DNA of 64,000 bases from DB1 sp049323655 (GTDB lineage: Bacteria > Desulfobacterota > Desulfobulbia > Desulfobulbales > SURF-16), in contig JBMONO010000013.1 of NCBI GenBank assembly GCA_049323655.1, positions 1 to 64,000 of the forward strand, in the 5' to 3' direction. The notes under the pieces are model-generated. The model was not told the DNA's origin and ran no database searches. It saw only the letters and a program-made list of their open reading frames with translations. This document shows, one piece after another, positions 8,441 to 15,949 of the stretch; position 1 is the stretch's first letter, and each line of letters opens with the position of its first letter. The translations under genes and the position numbers were made by a program.

Positions 8441-10075
8441 ATGAAGATCTTCCGAAACATCAGGACAAAAGTCTGGGGATGCGTCTGGATCGCGCTTCTT
8501 GCCTACCTTCTTGCCACCCTGGCCACCTCGGTGGCCAATATCCGCATCTGCGACAGCCTGACCACTCTCGAGGAAGTGCATTTCCCCCTCGCCCTGAAAG
8601 GCGAAAAAGCCTTCACCATCTTCAGTGAACAGACCAAGAACTTTGAAAGCAGCCTGTTGACCGGCGACCAGGATGAGCTTGTCAAGGCCGAGCTTTTTCA
8701 CAACGATATCATGGATCTCCTCAACGAGCAGATCGCCACCGCCTCTTCCCGCAATACCGCCTCCTACCCTCGCCTGCTCGCCCTGCGGGACAACTACGAG
8801 GATTATTATGCCCTGGCCGCCGAACAATACCGTCTCACCGCCAGCAGTTCCGACCCGTTCAGCCAGACCCAGCAGATGCTGCGCATCGGCAAACTGCGCG
8901 CCGCCCTCATCGCCGACTTCCGCACCCTTGCCGCTGACCTTACCGGCACGGTCAGCCATGAACTGGCCGACAACAAAGCACGGGCGGCAGACAACAGCCG
9001 GCTGCTGCAGATCCTGTTTATCGCCGTTCTGATTCTCGTCACCCTGACAATCAACCACATAGCCAACAGCCAGCTGATCCGGCCGCTGCATCACCTCAAG
9101 AACATGATCGACAACTTTTCCCGGGGCAAGAAAATCACCAAACCGGAGTTCTGTGACGAGCGGGACGAGATCTGCCGGCTTGCCCTGTCCTTCTGGGAAA
9201 TGAGCCAGGAACTGCAAAAAATATCTGTTTCCAAGGAATACCTGGACAGCATCATCACCTATATGTCCGACAGTCTGATCGTCCTTGCCCCCGATCTCAC
9301 CATCACCCAGATCAATCAGCCAGCCCTGCAACTGTTGGGCTATGAGGAGGATGATCTGCTCCGGCAACCGATCCAGCACCTTTTCGCCCCTGACAGCGGC
9401 CCGGTTCGCATCATTTTTGAGGAGCTGAGCCACGGCAAATCCATTACCAATATCGAAATGACCCTGCTCTCCCGCGACAATGTCCCTATTCCGGTGCTCT
9501 TTTCCGGCACATCCTTTTACGCCGCCACCGGCGAGATCGACGGCATCATCTGCCTGGCCCGGGATATCCGGCAGATAAAGGAAGAACTGATCCAGAAGGA
9601 AAAAACCGCCTCGTATGATCCCCTTACCAGCCTGCCAAACCGCACCCTCATGCAGGATCGGCTGATTCACGCCATCAGAATGGCCAGACGCGAAAACAAA
9701 ATGGTGGCGGTCCTCCTGCTCCATCTCGAAAACCTGTCGGCGATCATCGAAACCCGCGGGCAGGAGAGCGGTGACCGGATCATCGTCGAGGCAGCCGGCA
9801 TCATCCGCGCCACGGTCCGCGATACCGATACCCTGGCGCGGATGAAGAAGGATCAGTTCGCCGTCGTCCTCGGCAGCCTCTCCAGCAGAGAGGACGGCGC
9901 CATGGTGGCGGCCAAGATCACCAAACAGATTTTCGGGCAAGCAGCCCGTTTCACCAATGAACCCATTATCCTCCGGAGCGCCGCCGCCCTTTTCCCCGAT
10001 GACGGCGCCAGCGCCCAGGACCTGATCGAGGCGGCATCGCGTCTCCTTGCCAGCAACCAGCCGGCAGAAGAATGA
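8441..10075 (+). CDS. Membrane HAMP-PAS protein with degenerate GGDEF domain
   Basis: Predicted 544 residues. TM1 is at ~10-33, then a helical periplasmic bundle to ~185, TM2 at ~187-208, HAMP, a PAS domain (~265-375; SDSLIVLAPDLTITQINQ) and a C-terminal GGDEF fold beginning YDPLTSLPNRTLMQDRL. The signature loop reads KKDQF (469-473) instead of GG(D/E)EF, so diguanylate cyclase activity is unlikely. The RxxD inhibitory site is kept exactly in register (RDTD 460-463, five residues before the loop). It may therefore bind c-di-GMP as a receptor. It follows the PstS-like gene by 39 bases and probably takes a signal from the envelope. Confidence 0.85.
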   Translation: MKIFRNIRTKVWGCVWIALLAYLLATLATSVANIRICDSLTTLEEVHFPLALKGEKAFTIFSEQTKNFESSLLTGDQDELVKAELFHNDIMDLLNEQIATASSRNTASYPRLLALRDNYEDYYALAAEQYRLTASSSDPFSQTQQMLRIGKLRAALIADFRTLAADLTGTVSHELADNKARAADNSRLLQILFIAVLILVTLTINHIANSQLIRPLHHLKNMIDNFSRGKKITKPEFCDERDEICRLALSFWEMSQELQKISVSKEYLDSIITYMSDSLIVLAPDLTITQINQPALQLLGYEEDDLLRQPIQHLFAPDSGPVRIIFEELSHGKSITNIEMTLLSRDNVPIPVLFSGTSFYAATGEIDGIICLARDIRQIKEELIQKEKTASYDPLTSLPNRTLMQDRLIHAIRMARRENKMVAVLLLHLENLSAIIETRGQESGDRIIVEAAGIIRATVRDTDTLARMKKDQFAVVLGSLSSREDGAMVAAKITKQIFGQAARFTNEPIILRSAAALFPDDGASAQDLIEAASRLLASNQPAEE

Positions 10076-10280
10076 TTTTTTATTGTGCACCGCGCCACTC
10101 GCCAGCTTCTGACGATCTGGCGACGAGAAGCGGACCGCCTCTTTGCCCCGCTGTTTTTTCACCGCGCATCCCGGCATTCATCTCTAAACAAAAAAATACA
10201 ATCGTCTCCCCCGCGGCCCTGCGTCGGAAACGCCAAGAGGCGCTCTGGCCTGACAGCTGCCACACCTGACTGCCAGCGCC

Positions 10281-10563
10281 ATGAGCAGCACGATCACCGC
10301 CATGAAAAAGGACAAACCCGCAAAAAGTCTTTTTTCACCACAGAGCGCACAGAGGATGCAGAAAAAACATCTTTTATTACAATTAGTTACCTCTGCGCGT
10401 TCTGCGGTCTCTGCGGTTGATTTTCACTTTTTACAAGACCATCAAAAAGGCGGTGGACCGGCAACCCGAGTCACCCGCCTACCGCAATGCCCTGGCCCGC
10501 CTCACCCGGCGGCAGAAATACGGAGAGGAAGAAGAAGGGGGGGGGAAAATGAAGGATGATTGA
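10281..10563 (+). pseudogene. Small reading frame interrupted by the 133-bp element (TPR-like tail)
   Basis: Removing the element and one 6-bp duplication (10311-10449) joins ATG 10281 to the downstream sequence and gives one uninterrupted 47-codon frame ending TGA 10561-10563. The joined peptide, centred on MKKAVDRQPESPAYRNALA, looks like the last helices of a TPR or J-domain/TPR protein (inference from pattern only). With the element in place the frame is altered. No ribosome site precedes 10281, and an in-frame TGA is at 10251-10253, so it may already have been a fragment. Confidence 0.35.
10305..10449 (+). mobile_element. MITE-like 133-bp element, copy A, with 6-bp target duplication
   Basis: The element spans 10311-10443 and is flanked by perfect AAAAAG repeats at 10305-10310 and 10444-10449. 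Its left end is GACAAACCCGCAAAAAG and its right end, read inward, GATGGTCTTGTAAAAAG. The arms carry 9-bp units of the ACCACAGAG type and can pair to give a long hairpin. It matches copies near 62.1 kb (same orientation) and 36.8 kb (inverted). It encodes no transposase and must have been moved in trans. Confidence 0.85.
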
Positions 10564-10565
10564 AT

Positions 10566-10706
10566 GAAGTGCCTAAAGTGCCTAAAATGCCTAAAGTAGT
10601 TGAAGTGCCTAAAGTACTTGAAGGAGCGGTATGTGTCTGATCAGATAACACCTTTAACTTTAGGCACTTTAGGCACTTCAAGTACTTTAGGCACTTCAAC
10701 GACTTG
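10566..10706. repeat. Inverted array of 9-bp units (GTGCCTAAA type)
   Basis: The left arm from 10569 reads in steps of nine: GTGCCTAAA, GTGCCTAAA, ATGCCTAAA, GTAGTTGAA, GTGCCTAAA, GTACTTGAA. The right arm (10653-10705) is the reverse complement pattern, with CTTTAGGCA and CTTCAAGTA units. A ~30-base centre separates them. The arms can form a long hairpin. The array abuts the hrpA stop codon (10710-10712) and could end or stabilise its transcript. No flanking duplication was seen. Confidence 0.85.
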
Positions 10707-10709
10707 CGC

Positions 10710-13700
10710 TTACACATCAATTTTGCTGCTCAGCTCCGCCCACGCCTCCTCCAGCCGCTTGGCTGAAACAGGCACCGCGGTTTTCAGTTCCTGGGCAAAG
10801 AGCGAGACGGTGAACTCCTCCACCATCATGGCAAAATCCCGCACCCGGCGCTGTTGTTCAGCGGACAGTCCGGCCGGGGCCAGGAGGCTCGTAAGCCGCT
10901 GGCGGTGGATGGCGAGCTGCTCCGCCTTGTCCCGATCCTTGGCCGGGTTCTGCCTCTTGCGTTCCATGCGGATGCGAATCGCCTTGAGGTAGCGGGGAAT
11001 ACTGGCAAGCTCCGCCCCGCTCATGCGCCGCAGAAATCGGCCGGGCAGCAGCCGGGCCACCTCTGCCCGGAAAAAGGCACACTCCTCCGGGCTGATGCCC
11101 GCCTGCGGTCGTGTTCGGCAGTCCCTCTCCAGGGCGGCGATGTAATCGAGCACAGCCCGCCGCTCCCGCAGCAACCCGACCACCTGTTCGACCAGCGGCC
11201 GGGCCGCCGGATAGAGACCCGTTGCCCGCAGCCCGGCAACACGGGCCGCGAACTCCTCCCGACTCGGCAGGTCTACACGGCGGCAGGCAAAGATCTCGGT
11301 CAGGACAAACTCGAGCAGATCGGCATTGAACTCCTCGTGGGAGGCGATCCCCTCGTAGAGCGCCCAACTGCTGCGGGGCAGGGCCACCTCCTTGCGCAGG
11401 GCCCGGCACTGAGCGGCAAACTGGAGGGCAAAAAGGGCGCGCAGACCGCCGACGTTGTTCTCGTCCCGCTCCCTTTCCCCGGCAAAAAGGCGGAGGGCGA
11501 CCCGATCTCCCTCCTCGCACAGTCCCGGATAGGCAAAGCCGGTCAACCGGCCATCACCGTCCTTGACCGGAATCCGTCGGGGCAAGTCGGCAAAATCCCA
11601 GTCGGTGACCGCATCGCGCTCCCACTCCGGCCGCAGCCGGTCAAGCAGCAGACCGCCGCTGCTGCCGACCGCACCCCTGGTCAAAGAGGCAGGCTCGCGG
11701 CCCGCATCAACCGTTCTCCCCTCGCCGTCCAGCAGTTCACACCGGATGCGGAGATGGGCCGGCAGCCGTTCACGGTCCCACTGCTCGCGATTAATCCGCA
11801 GACGAAAACGCCGCTCGATGAGCGCTTCGAGTTGCTCGTAGAGCGACCCCTCATAGAGGCGCAAACCGGCAAAGAGCTCATCTGCGGTATGCGGTATCGG
11901 AATGAGCTGACGTCGCAACGATTTCGGCAACCCTTTGAGCAGGCAGACGATCTTTTCCCGCAGCAGGCCGGGCACCAGCCATTCCAGCTTTTCCGGCGGC
12001 ACATGGCCGGCCAGATCGACCGGCACCCGCACCGTCACCCCGTCCCGCTCCTCGCCCGGGGCAAAACAGTAGCGCAAAGGAAAGGTCAGTTCACCACAGT
12101 GCATCATGGCTGGATAGTCGGCCAGGGTGTCAGCCCCCGGTGCCCGGCGGAGGATATCCTCCTCGCTCAGCACGAGAAAATCGTCCCCCTTTTTCTTCAC
12201 CAGACGAATGAGAGCGGCCCGGTCACACACATCTGGGGGCAGCCGCTCGTCGTAAAAGGCAAAAAGCAGCGTTTCATCGATGACGATGTCCCGCCGCCGC
12301 AGCCGTTCCTCCAGCTCGGTCAGGCGCGCCATGAGCAGACTGTTTTTTTCAAGAAAGGCAAAATGGCCGCCCAGTTCTCCCTCCACCAGGGCCGACTGAA
12401 TAAAGATGGTGCGGGCCTCGGCCGGCGCCACCGCCCCATAAGGGACACGGCGGCCCGCCTCGATAACGAGCCCGAACAGGCTCACCGTGGCCAGGGCCAT
12501 GACCCGTCCCGGTTTTTTTTCCCAGTGCGGCGTCGAATAACTGTAACGACAGAGGGGACCGGCCAGCGGTTCCAGCCAACCCGGCTCGATGGTTGCCACT
12601 GTCCGGGCATAGAGGCGCGAGGTTTCCACCAGCTCGGCGGCCATGATCCACTGGCCGGCGCGGTTGAACTGGCCGGAACCGGGAAAGACCATCATCTCCT
12701 TGCCCTGGCCGCCCTGATAGATGTTTTTCTCCCTTTTCAGCCCGATATGGCGCAGATTGCCGGCAAGCAGGGCCTGGTGAATGGCGGCGTAGCCCGGGCC
12801 GTAATCGTGCTCCGGACCATGTGCCTCCGGGGAAAGGCAGGAGCTTTTGCGAAAGAGATGACCGCTCCTGCCGCTGCCGGCGGTGGCAAGGGCGGCCCAG
12901 ATCTGCTCGTGAATATCACGCCACTCGCGCAGCCGCTGATGAGAAAGAAAATTCTTTTTGCAGAAGCGGCGGAGGGCGGCGCGGCTCTTCTCCCCCTGGA
13001 CAAGATGATCGTAATGATCCCACAGGTGGAGAAAGGAAAAAAAATCGGATCGCTCGGAACGGAAGCGGGCATGGGCCTCATCCGCGGCCCTGGCGTTTTC
13101 CGCCGGCCGGATGCGCGGGTCCTGGATGCTCAAGGCCGCGGCGATGATCACCACCTCGCGCAGACAGCCATGGTCGCGGGCCGCCATGATCATCCGGCTG
13201 ATCCGCGGATCAAGGGGCAGGCGGGCCATGATCCGGCCCATGTCGGTGAGCCGGCGTTGCCGATCCATGGCCCCGAGTTCGATGAGGAGATGATAGCCGT
13301 CGTTGATGGACCGGGGCAGCGGCGGATCGATGAAGGGGAAATTCCTGGGACTGCCGAGATTGAGGGAGGTCATACGGAGAATGACCTCGGCCAGATTGGA
13401 ACGGACGATCTCCGGCGGGGTGAAGCGGGGACGGCCGAGATAGTTTTCCTCGCTGAAAAGCCTGACACAGATGCCGGGACCCACCCGGCCGCAACGGCCG
13501 GCCCGCTGGTCGCAGCTTGCCCGGGACACGGCGGTGACCGGCAGCTTGGTGGTCCGAGCCCGCACGTTGTAGGTGGAGATGCGGGCGAGTCCGCTGTCAA
13601 CGACAAAACGGATGCCCGGCACCGTGATCGAGGTCTCGGCGACATTGGTGGCGACAACGATCTTGCGGGCAGCGCTCTCCCGGAAGATGCGGTTCTGATC

Positions 13701-14531
13701 AGCCCCGGACAGCCGGCCGAACAGGGGCAGGATCTCCGGGGTCCGTTCCTTGACGCCGAGGCGGACCGCCTCGTTGCGAAAACGCCTTTCGAGCAGCTCG
13801 ATGGTGTCGCGGATGTCGCGTTCGGTGGGCATGAAGACGAGCATGTCACCGCCACCTTGGCGACAGAGTTCGAGCACGCTTTCCACCGCCTGCTCGACAT
13901 AGCCGCTGTCCGCCGAGGCGACATCGTCGCCGTCACCGACCGCTTCCACCGGATAGTGAATTGTAACCGGATAGGTTCGGCCACTCACCTCGATGATCGG
14001 CGCACCCTGGAAGGCGCGGGAAAACTTTTCGGTGTCGATGGTGGCGGAGGTGATGATGAGCTTGAGATCGGTACGCCGCAGCAGCAACTTTCTGAGGATT
14101 CCCAGCAGGAAGTCAATGTTGAGGCTACGCTCATGCGCCTCGTCGATGATGATCGTGTCATAGGCCGACAGCCGGGGATCCCCCTGGGTTTCCGCCAGCA
14201 GAATGCCATCGGTCATGAACTTGATGCGGGTGTCGGGGCTCGTCCGGTCCAGAAAACGAATCTTGTAACCGACCAGATACGACGCCGTGCCGAGCTCCTC
14301 ACGCACCCGCCCGGCCAGTGAGGTGGCGGCGAGACGGCGGGGCTGGGTGCAACCGATCATTCCGGCGCAGCCACGACCCGCCTCCAAACACATCTTTGGT
14401 ATCTGGGTGCTTTTACCGGAACCGGTGTCCCCGGCAATAATAACAATCTGATGGGCCGTTATTGCCTCGACAATCCGCTTTTTTTCCGCAACTATGGGCA
14501 GGTCGGCGGGATATGAAAGTTTTTGTGTCAT
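10710..14531 (-). CDS. hrpA: ATP-dependent RNA helicase HrpA (DEAH box)
   Basis: Predicted 1273 residues, the normal length of bacterial HrpA. Motif I GDTGSGKSTQIPK is near residue 35, the DEAH box in IIDEAHERSLN near 150, motif III SATID, and later motifs such as GRTYPV and SCDQRAGRCGRVGPG. The helicase-associated and OB-fold regions follow, then the long HrpA-specific C-terminal region. It unwinds or remodels RNA in the cytoplasm; roles in mRNA processing and in rescuing stalled or collided ribosomes are known for the family. The start is ATG 14531, close to the divergent promoter for the actin-like gene. A 1155-codon open frame on the other strand is an antisense shadow of this gene. Confidence 0.97.
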   Translation of the reverse strand: MTQKLSYPADLPIVAEKKRIVEAITAHQIVIIAGDTGSGKSTQIPKMCLEAGRGCAGMIGCTQPRRLAATSLAGRVREELGTASYLVGYKIRFLDRTSPDTRIKFMTDGILLAETQGDPRLSAYDTIIIDEAHERSLNIDFLLGILRKLLLRRTDLKLIITSATIDTEKFSRAFQGAPIIEVSGRTYPVTIHYPVEAVGDGDDVASADSGYVEQAVESVLELCRQGGGDMLVFMPTERDIRDTIELLERRFRNEAVRLGVKERTPEILPLFGRLSGADQNRIFRESAARKIVVATNVAETSITVPGIRFVVDSGLARISTYNVRARTTKLPVTAVSRASCDQRAGRCGRVGPGICVRLFSEENYLGRPRFTPPEIVRSNLAEVILRMTSLNLGSPRNFPFIDPPLPRSINDGYHLLIELGAMDRQRRLTDMGRIMARLPLDPRISRMIMAARDHGCLREVVIIAAALSIQDPRIRPAENARAADEAHARFRSERSDFFSFLHLWDHYDHLVQGEKSRAALRRFCKKNFLSHQRLREWRDIHEQIWAALATAGSGRSGHLFRKSSCLSPEAHGPEHDYGPGYAAIHQALLAGNLRHIGLKREKNIYQGGQGKEMMVFPGSGQFNRAGQWIMAAELVETSRLYARTVATIEPGWLEPLAGPLCRYSYSTPHWEKKPGRVMALATVSLFGLVIEAGRRVPYGAVAPAEARTIFIQSALVEGELGGHFAFLEKNSLLMARLTELEERLRRRDIVIDETLLFAFYDERLPPDVCDRAALIRLVKKKGDDFLVLSEEDILRRAPGADTLADYPAMMHCGELTFPLRYCFAPGEERDGVTVRVPVDLAGHVPPEKLEWLVPGLLREKIVCLLKGLPKSLRRQLIPIPHTADELFAGLRLYEGSLYEQLEALIERRFRLRINREQWDRERLPAHLRIRCELLDGEGRTVDAGREPASLTRGAVGSSGGLLLDRLRPEWERDAVTDWDFADLPRRIPVKDGDGRLTGFAYPGLCEEGDRVALRLFAGERERDENNVGGLRALFALQFAAQCRALRKEVALPRSSWALYEGIASHEEFNADLLEFVLTEIFACRRVDLPSREEFAARVAGLRATGLYPAARPLVEQVVGLLRERRAVLDYIAALERDCRTRPQAGISPEECAFFRAEVARLLPGRFLRRMSGAELASIPRYLKAIRIRMERKRQNPAKDRDKAEQLAIHRQRLTSLLAPAGLSAEQQRRVRDFAMMVEEFTVSLFAQELKTAVPVSAKRLEEAWAELSSKIDV

Positions 14532-14550
14532 GAAATAAAACGATAAATGT

Positions 14551-14580
14551 TTGAAACAAAGTCAGAAAATTGTTTATAAT
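14551..14580 (+). promoter_or_regulatory. Sigma70-type promoter for the actin-like gene
   Basis: TTGAAA (14551-14556) and a perfect TATAAT (14575-14580) are 18 bases apart in the only strongly AT-rich stretch of this area, between divergent hrpA and the actin-like ATPase gene. The transcript would carry a leader of about 140 bases before ATG 14730. Confidence 0.7.
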
Positions 14581-14616
14581 CGTAAATTGATACTATATAT
14601 AAAATAAATTACCTCC

Positions 14617-14704
14617 GGGCAGTAAAATTCTGCCCTGCCTCGCGGATCGGACAGAGCGGTCATGTTTCGTGCCGTGACCGGCGGGGTGAATCCCAGGACG
14701 CCGG
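14617..14704 (+). promoter_or_regulatory. Structured 5' leader with competing hairpins
   Basis: Hairpin 1 is GGGCAG (14617-14622) with CTGCCC (14630-14635). Hairpin 2 is CGGTCA (14657-14662) with TGACCG (14675-14680). Hairpin 3 is CCGGCG (14678-14683) with CGCCGG (14699-14704), with an inner GGG/CCC helix closing the loop TGAAT. Hairpins 2 and 3 share bases 14678-14680, so they compete. I do not recognise a known riboswitch class. It could be a cis-regulatory RNA for the following gene. Confidence 0.4.
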
Positions 14705-14729
14705 CTTGTTGCGGCGGCAGGTAACCTTC

Positions 14730-15932
14730 ATGGCTCATTGGAAGAAAAGAAAAAAGAACAGACCCGTCACCAGCTTTTCAGTGCCGCCGGCCATGAACGT
14801 CATGCAAGACAATCCCGAACCAGAGGACATCGAAGGGGGAATGAGTATGGTACAGGACATGCAGCACATCGAAACCGCCATCGAGGCGTCACACAAGGCG
14901 GTTGTTTCCAGAGAAAAGGAGATCGGCGAGGAGGCGGAGAAACCGACCGGCCCCATTGGCCTTGACATCGGCACCAGTCATATCGTCCTGTCCCAGAACA
15001 TCGGCAAGAACATCCATACCGTCAAACAGCTCAACGCCTTTTTCACCGTTCCCTATTCCAAATTCACCAAAAAAATCCTGGTGGAAAACGACGTCACCTT
15101 TCTGGAAAAGCACAATCAGTTCTATATCCTCGGCTATTCGGCAGAGAACTTCGCCAACATGTTCAACACCAATACCCGGCGCACCATGGAAAAGGGGTTG
15201 TTGAGCGCCAGGGAGGATGAAAGCATCAATGTTCTGCAGGCCATCATTGATACACTGATAACCAGGCCGGACAAACACAACGAAATCGTCTGTTTCAGTC
15301 TGCCGGGCGAACCGGTGGACGGCCTCAACTCCGTGGTCTACCACGAGTCGATCATCAAGATGTATCTGAGCAGCCTCGGCTACAAGCCGATCTCCATCAA
15401 CGAAGGGCTGGCCACCATCATGGCCGAACTGTCCAACGACAATTTCAGCGGCATCGGCATCAGCATGGGCGGCGGCATGTGCAACATCTGCATCTCCTAC
15501 CTCTCCGTGCCGGTCATCTCTTTCAGCATCCAGAAGGGCGGCGATTACATCGATTCCATGGTCGGGGTTTCCCTGAACGAGCCGGCCACCAAGATCAAGA
15601 CCATCAAGGAAAGCTCGCTCGATCTCTCCCGGCCATCAAGAGACCGCATCGAAACGGCGCTGGGCATCTATTACACCGATCTGATCACCACCCTGCTCAA
15701 CACCCTGGAACGGGTCATGAAAACCTCCGACAAGATGCCGAAGATGTCCAAGCCGGTTCCCGTTGTCCTGAGCGGCGGCACCGTGCTGCCCAAGGGGTTC
15801 AGGTCGCTTTTCGAACAGGCGCTGGCGAAGGTCGATCTGCCGGTTCCCGTCTCCGAAATCCGCATCGCAACCGACCCATTGAACACCACCGCCAAGGGCG
15901 CCATGGTCATGGCCCTGTCCGAGGCGATGTAA
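14730..15932 (+). CDS. Actin/Hsp70-fold ATPase, MreB/ParM-like, family not recognised
   Basis: Predicted 400 residues from ATG 14730; ATG 14841 or 14847, with a GAAGGGGG just upstream, are alternatives, and a TTG at 14706 is possible. After a charged ~70-residue N-terminal tail come the nucleotide-binding motifs of the actin/Hsp70 superfamily: phosphate-1 GLDIGTSHI, phosphate-2 GIGISMGGGMCNICI and adenosine motif VVLSGGTVLPKGF. The core resembles MreB/ParM/PilM-type proteins, but there are no neighbouring mreC, par or pil genes. It is a single-gene unit with its own promoter and structured leader. Filament formation, cell organisation or a chaperone-like role are all possible; function is unassigned. 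Confidence 0.75.
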   Translation: MAHWKKRKKNRPVTSFSVPPAMNVMQDNPEPEDIEGGMSMVQDMQHIETAIEASHKAVVSREKEIGEEAEKPTGPIGLDIGTSHIVLSQNIGKNIHTVKQLNAFFTVPYSKFTKKILVENDVTFLEKHNQFYILGYSAENFANMFNTNTRRTMEKGLLSAREDESINVLQAIIDTLITRPDKHNEIVCFSLPGEPVDGLNSVVYHESIIKMYLSSLGYKPISINEGLATIMAELSNDNFSGIGISMGGGMCNICISYLSVPVISFSIQKGGDYIDSMVGVSLNEPATKIKTIKESSLDLSRPSRDRIETALGIYYTDLITTLLNTLERVMKTSDKMPKMSKPVPVVLSGGTVLPKGFRSLFEQALAKVDLPVPVSEIRIATDPLNTTAKGAMVMALSEAM

Positions 15933-15949
15933 GTCGGCAGATCGCGTAG

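Larger units (their letters stand above)
10076..10709. other. Intergenic region built of repeats and a gene remnant
   Basis: Between the PAS-GGDEF gene and the 3' end of hrpA there is no intact gene of normal quality. The region holds an unassigned stretch (10076-10280), a small reading frame split by a 133-bp mobile element, and an inverted array of 9-bp units ending against the hrpA stop codon. The predicted frames crossing it are compositionally odd, including Cys-Leu-Lys periodic peptides made by the 9-bp array, and are not supported as genes. Confidence 0.6.

Noticed and set aside
10566..10706. CRISPR array
   Set aside because: Units are only nine bases with no unique spacers, arranged in opposed arms; no cas genes in the window.
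10502..10720. Lys-Cys-Leu-Lys repeat peptide
   Set aside because: Also a translation of a 9-base array; period nine keeps frame by itself.
10854..14321. Very long open frame (1155 codons) on the plus strand
   Set aside because: It is antisense to hrpA, whose helicase motifs are all present on the minus strand; high GC at third positions keeps the opposite frame open.
14617..14704. Known riboswitch class (c-di-GMP, cobalamin, TPP) in the actin-like gene leader
   Set aside because: None of the conserved core sequences of these classes could be found; kept only as an unassigned structured leader.
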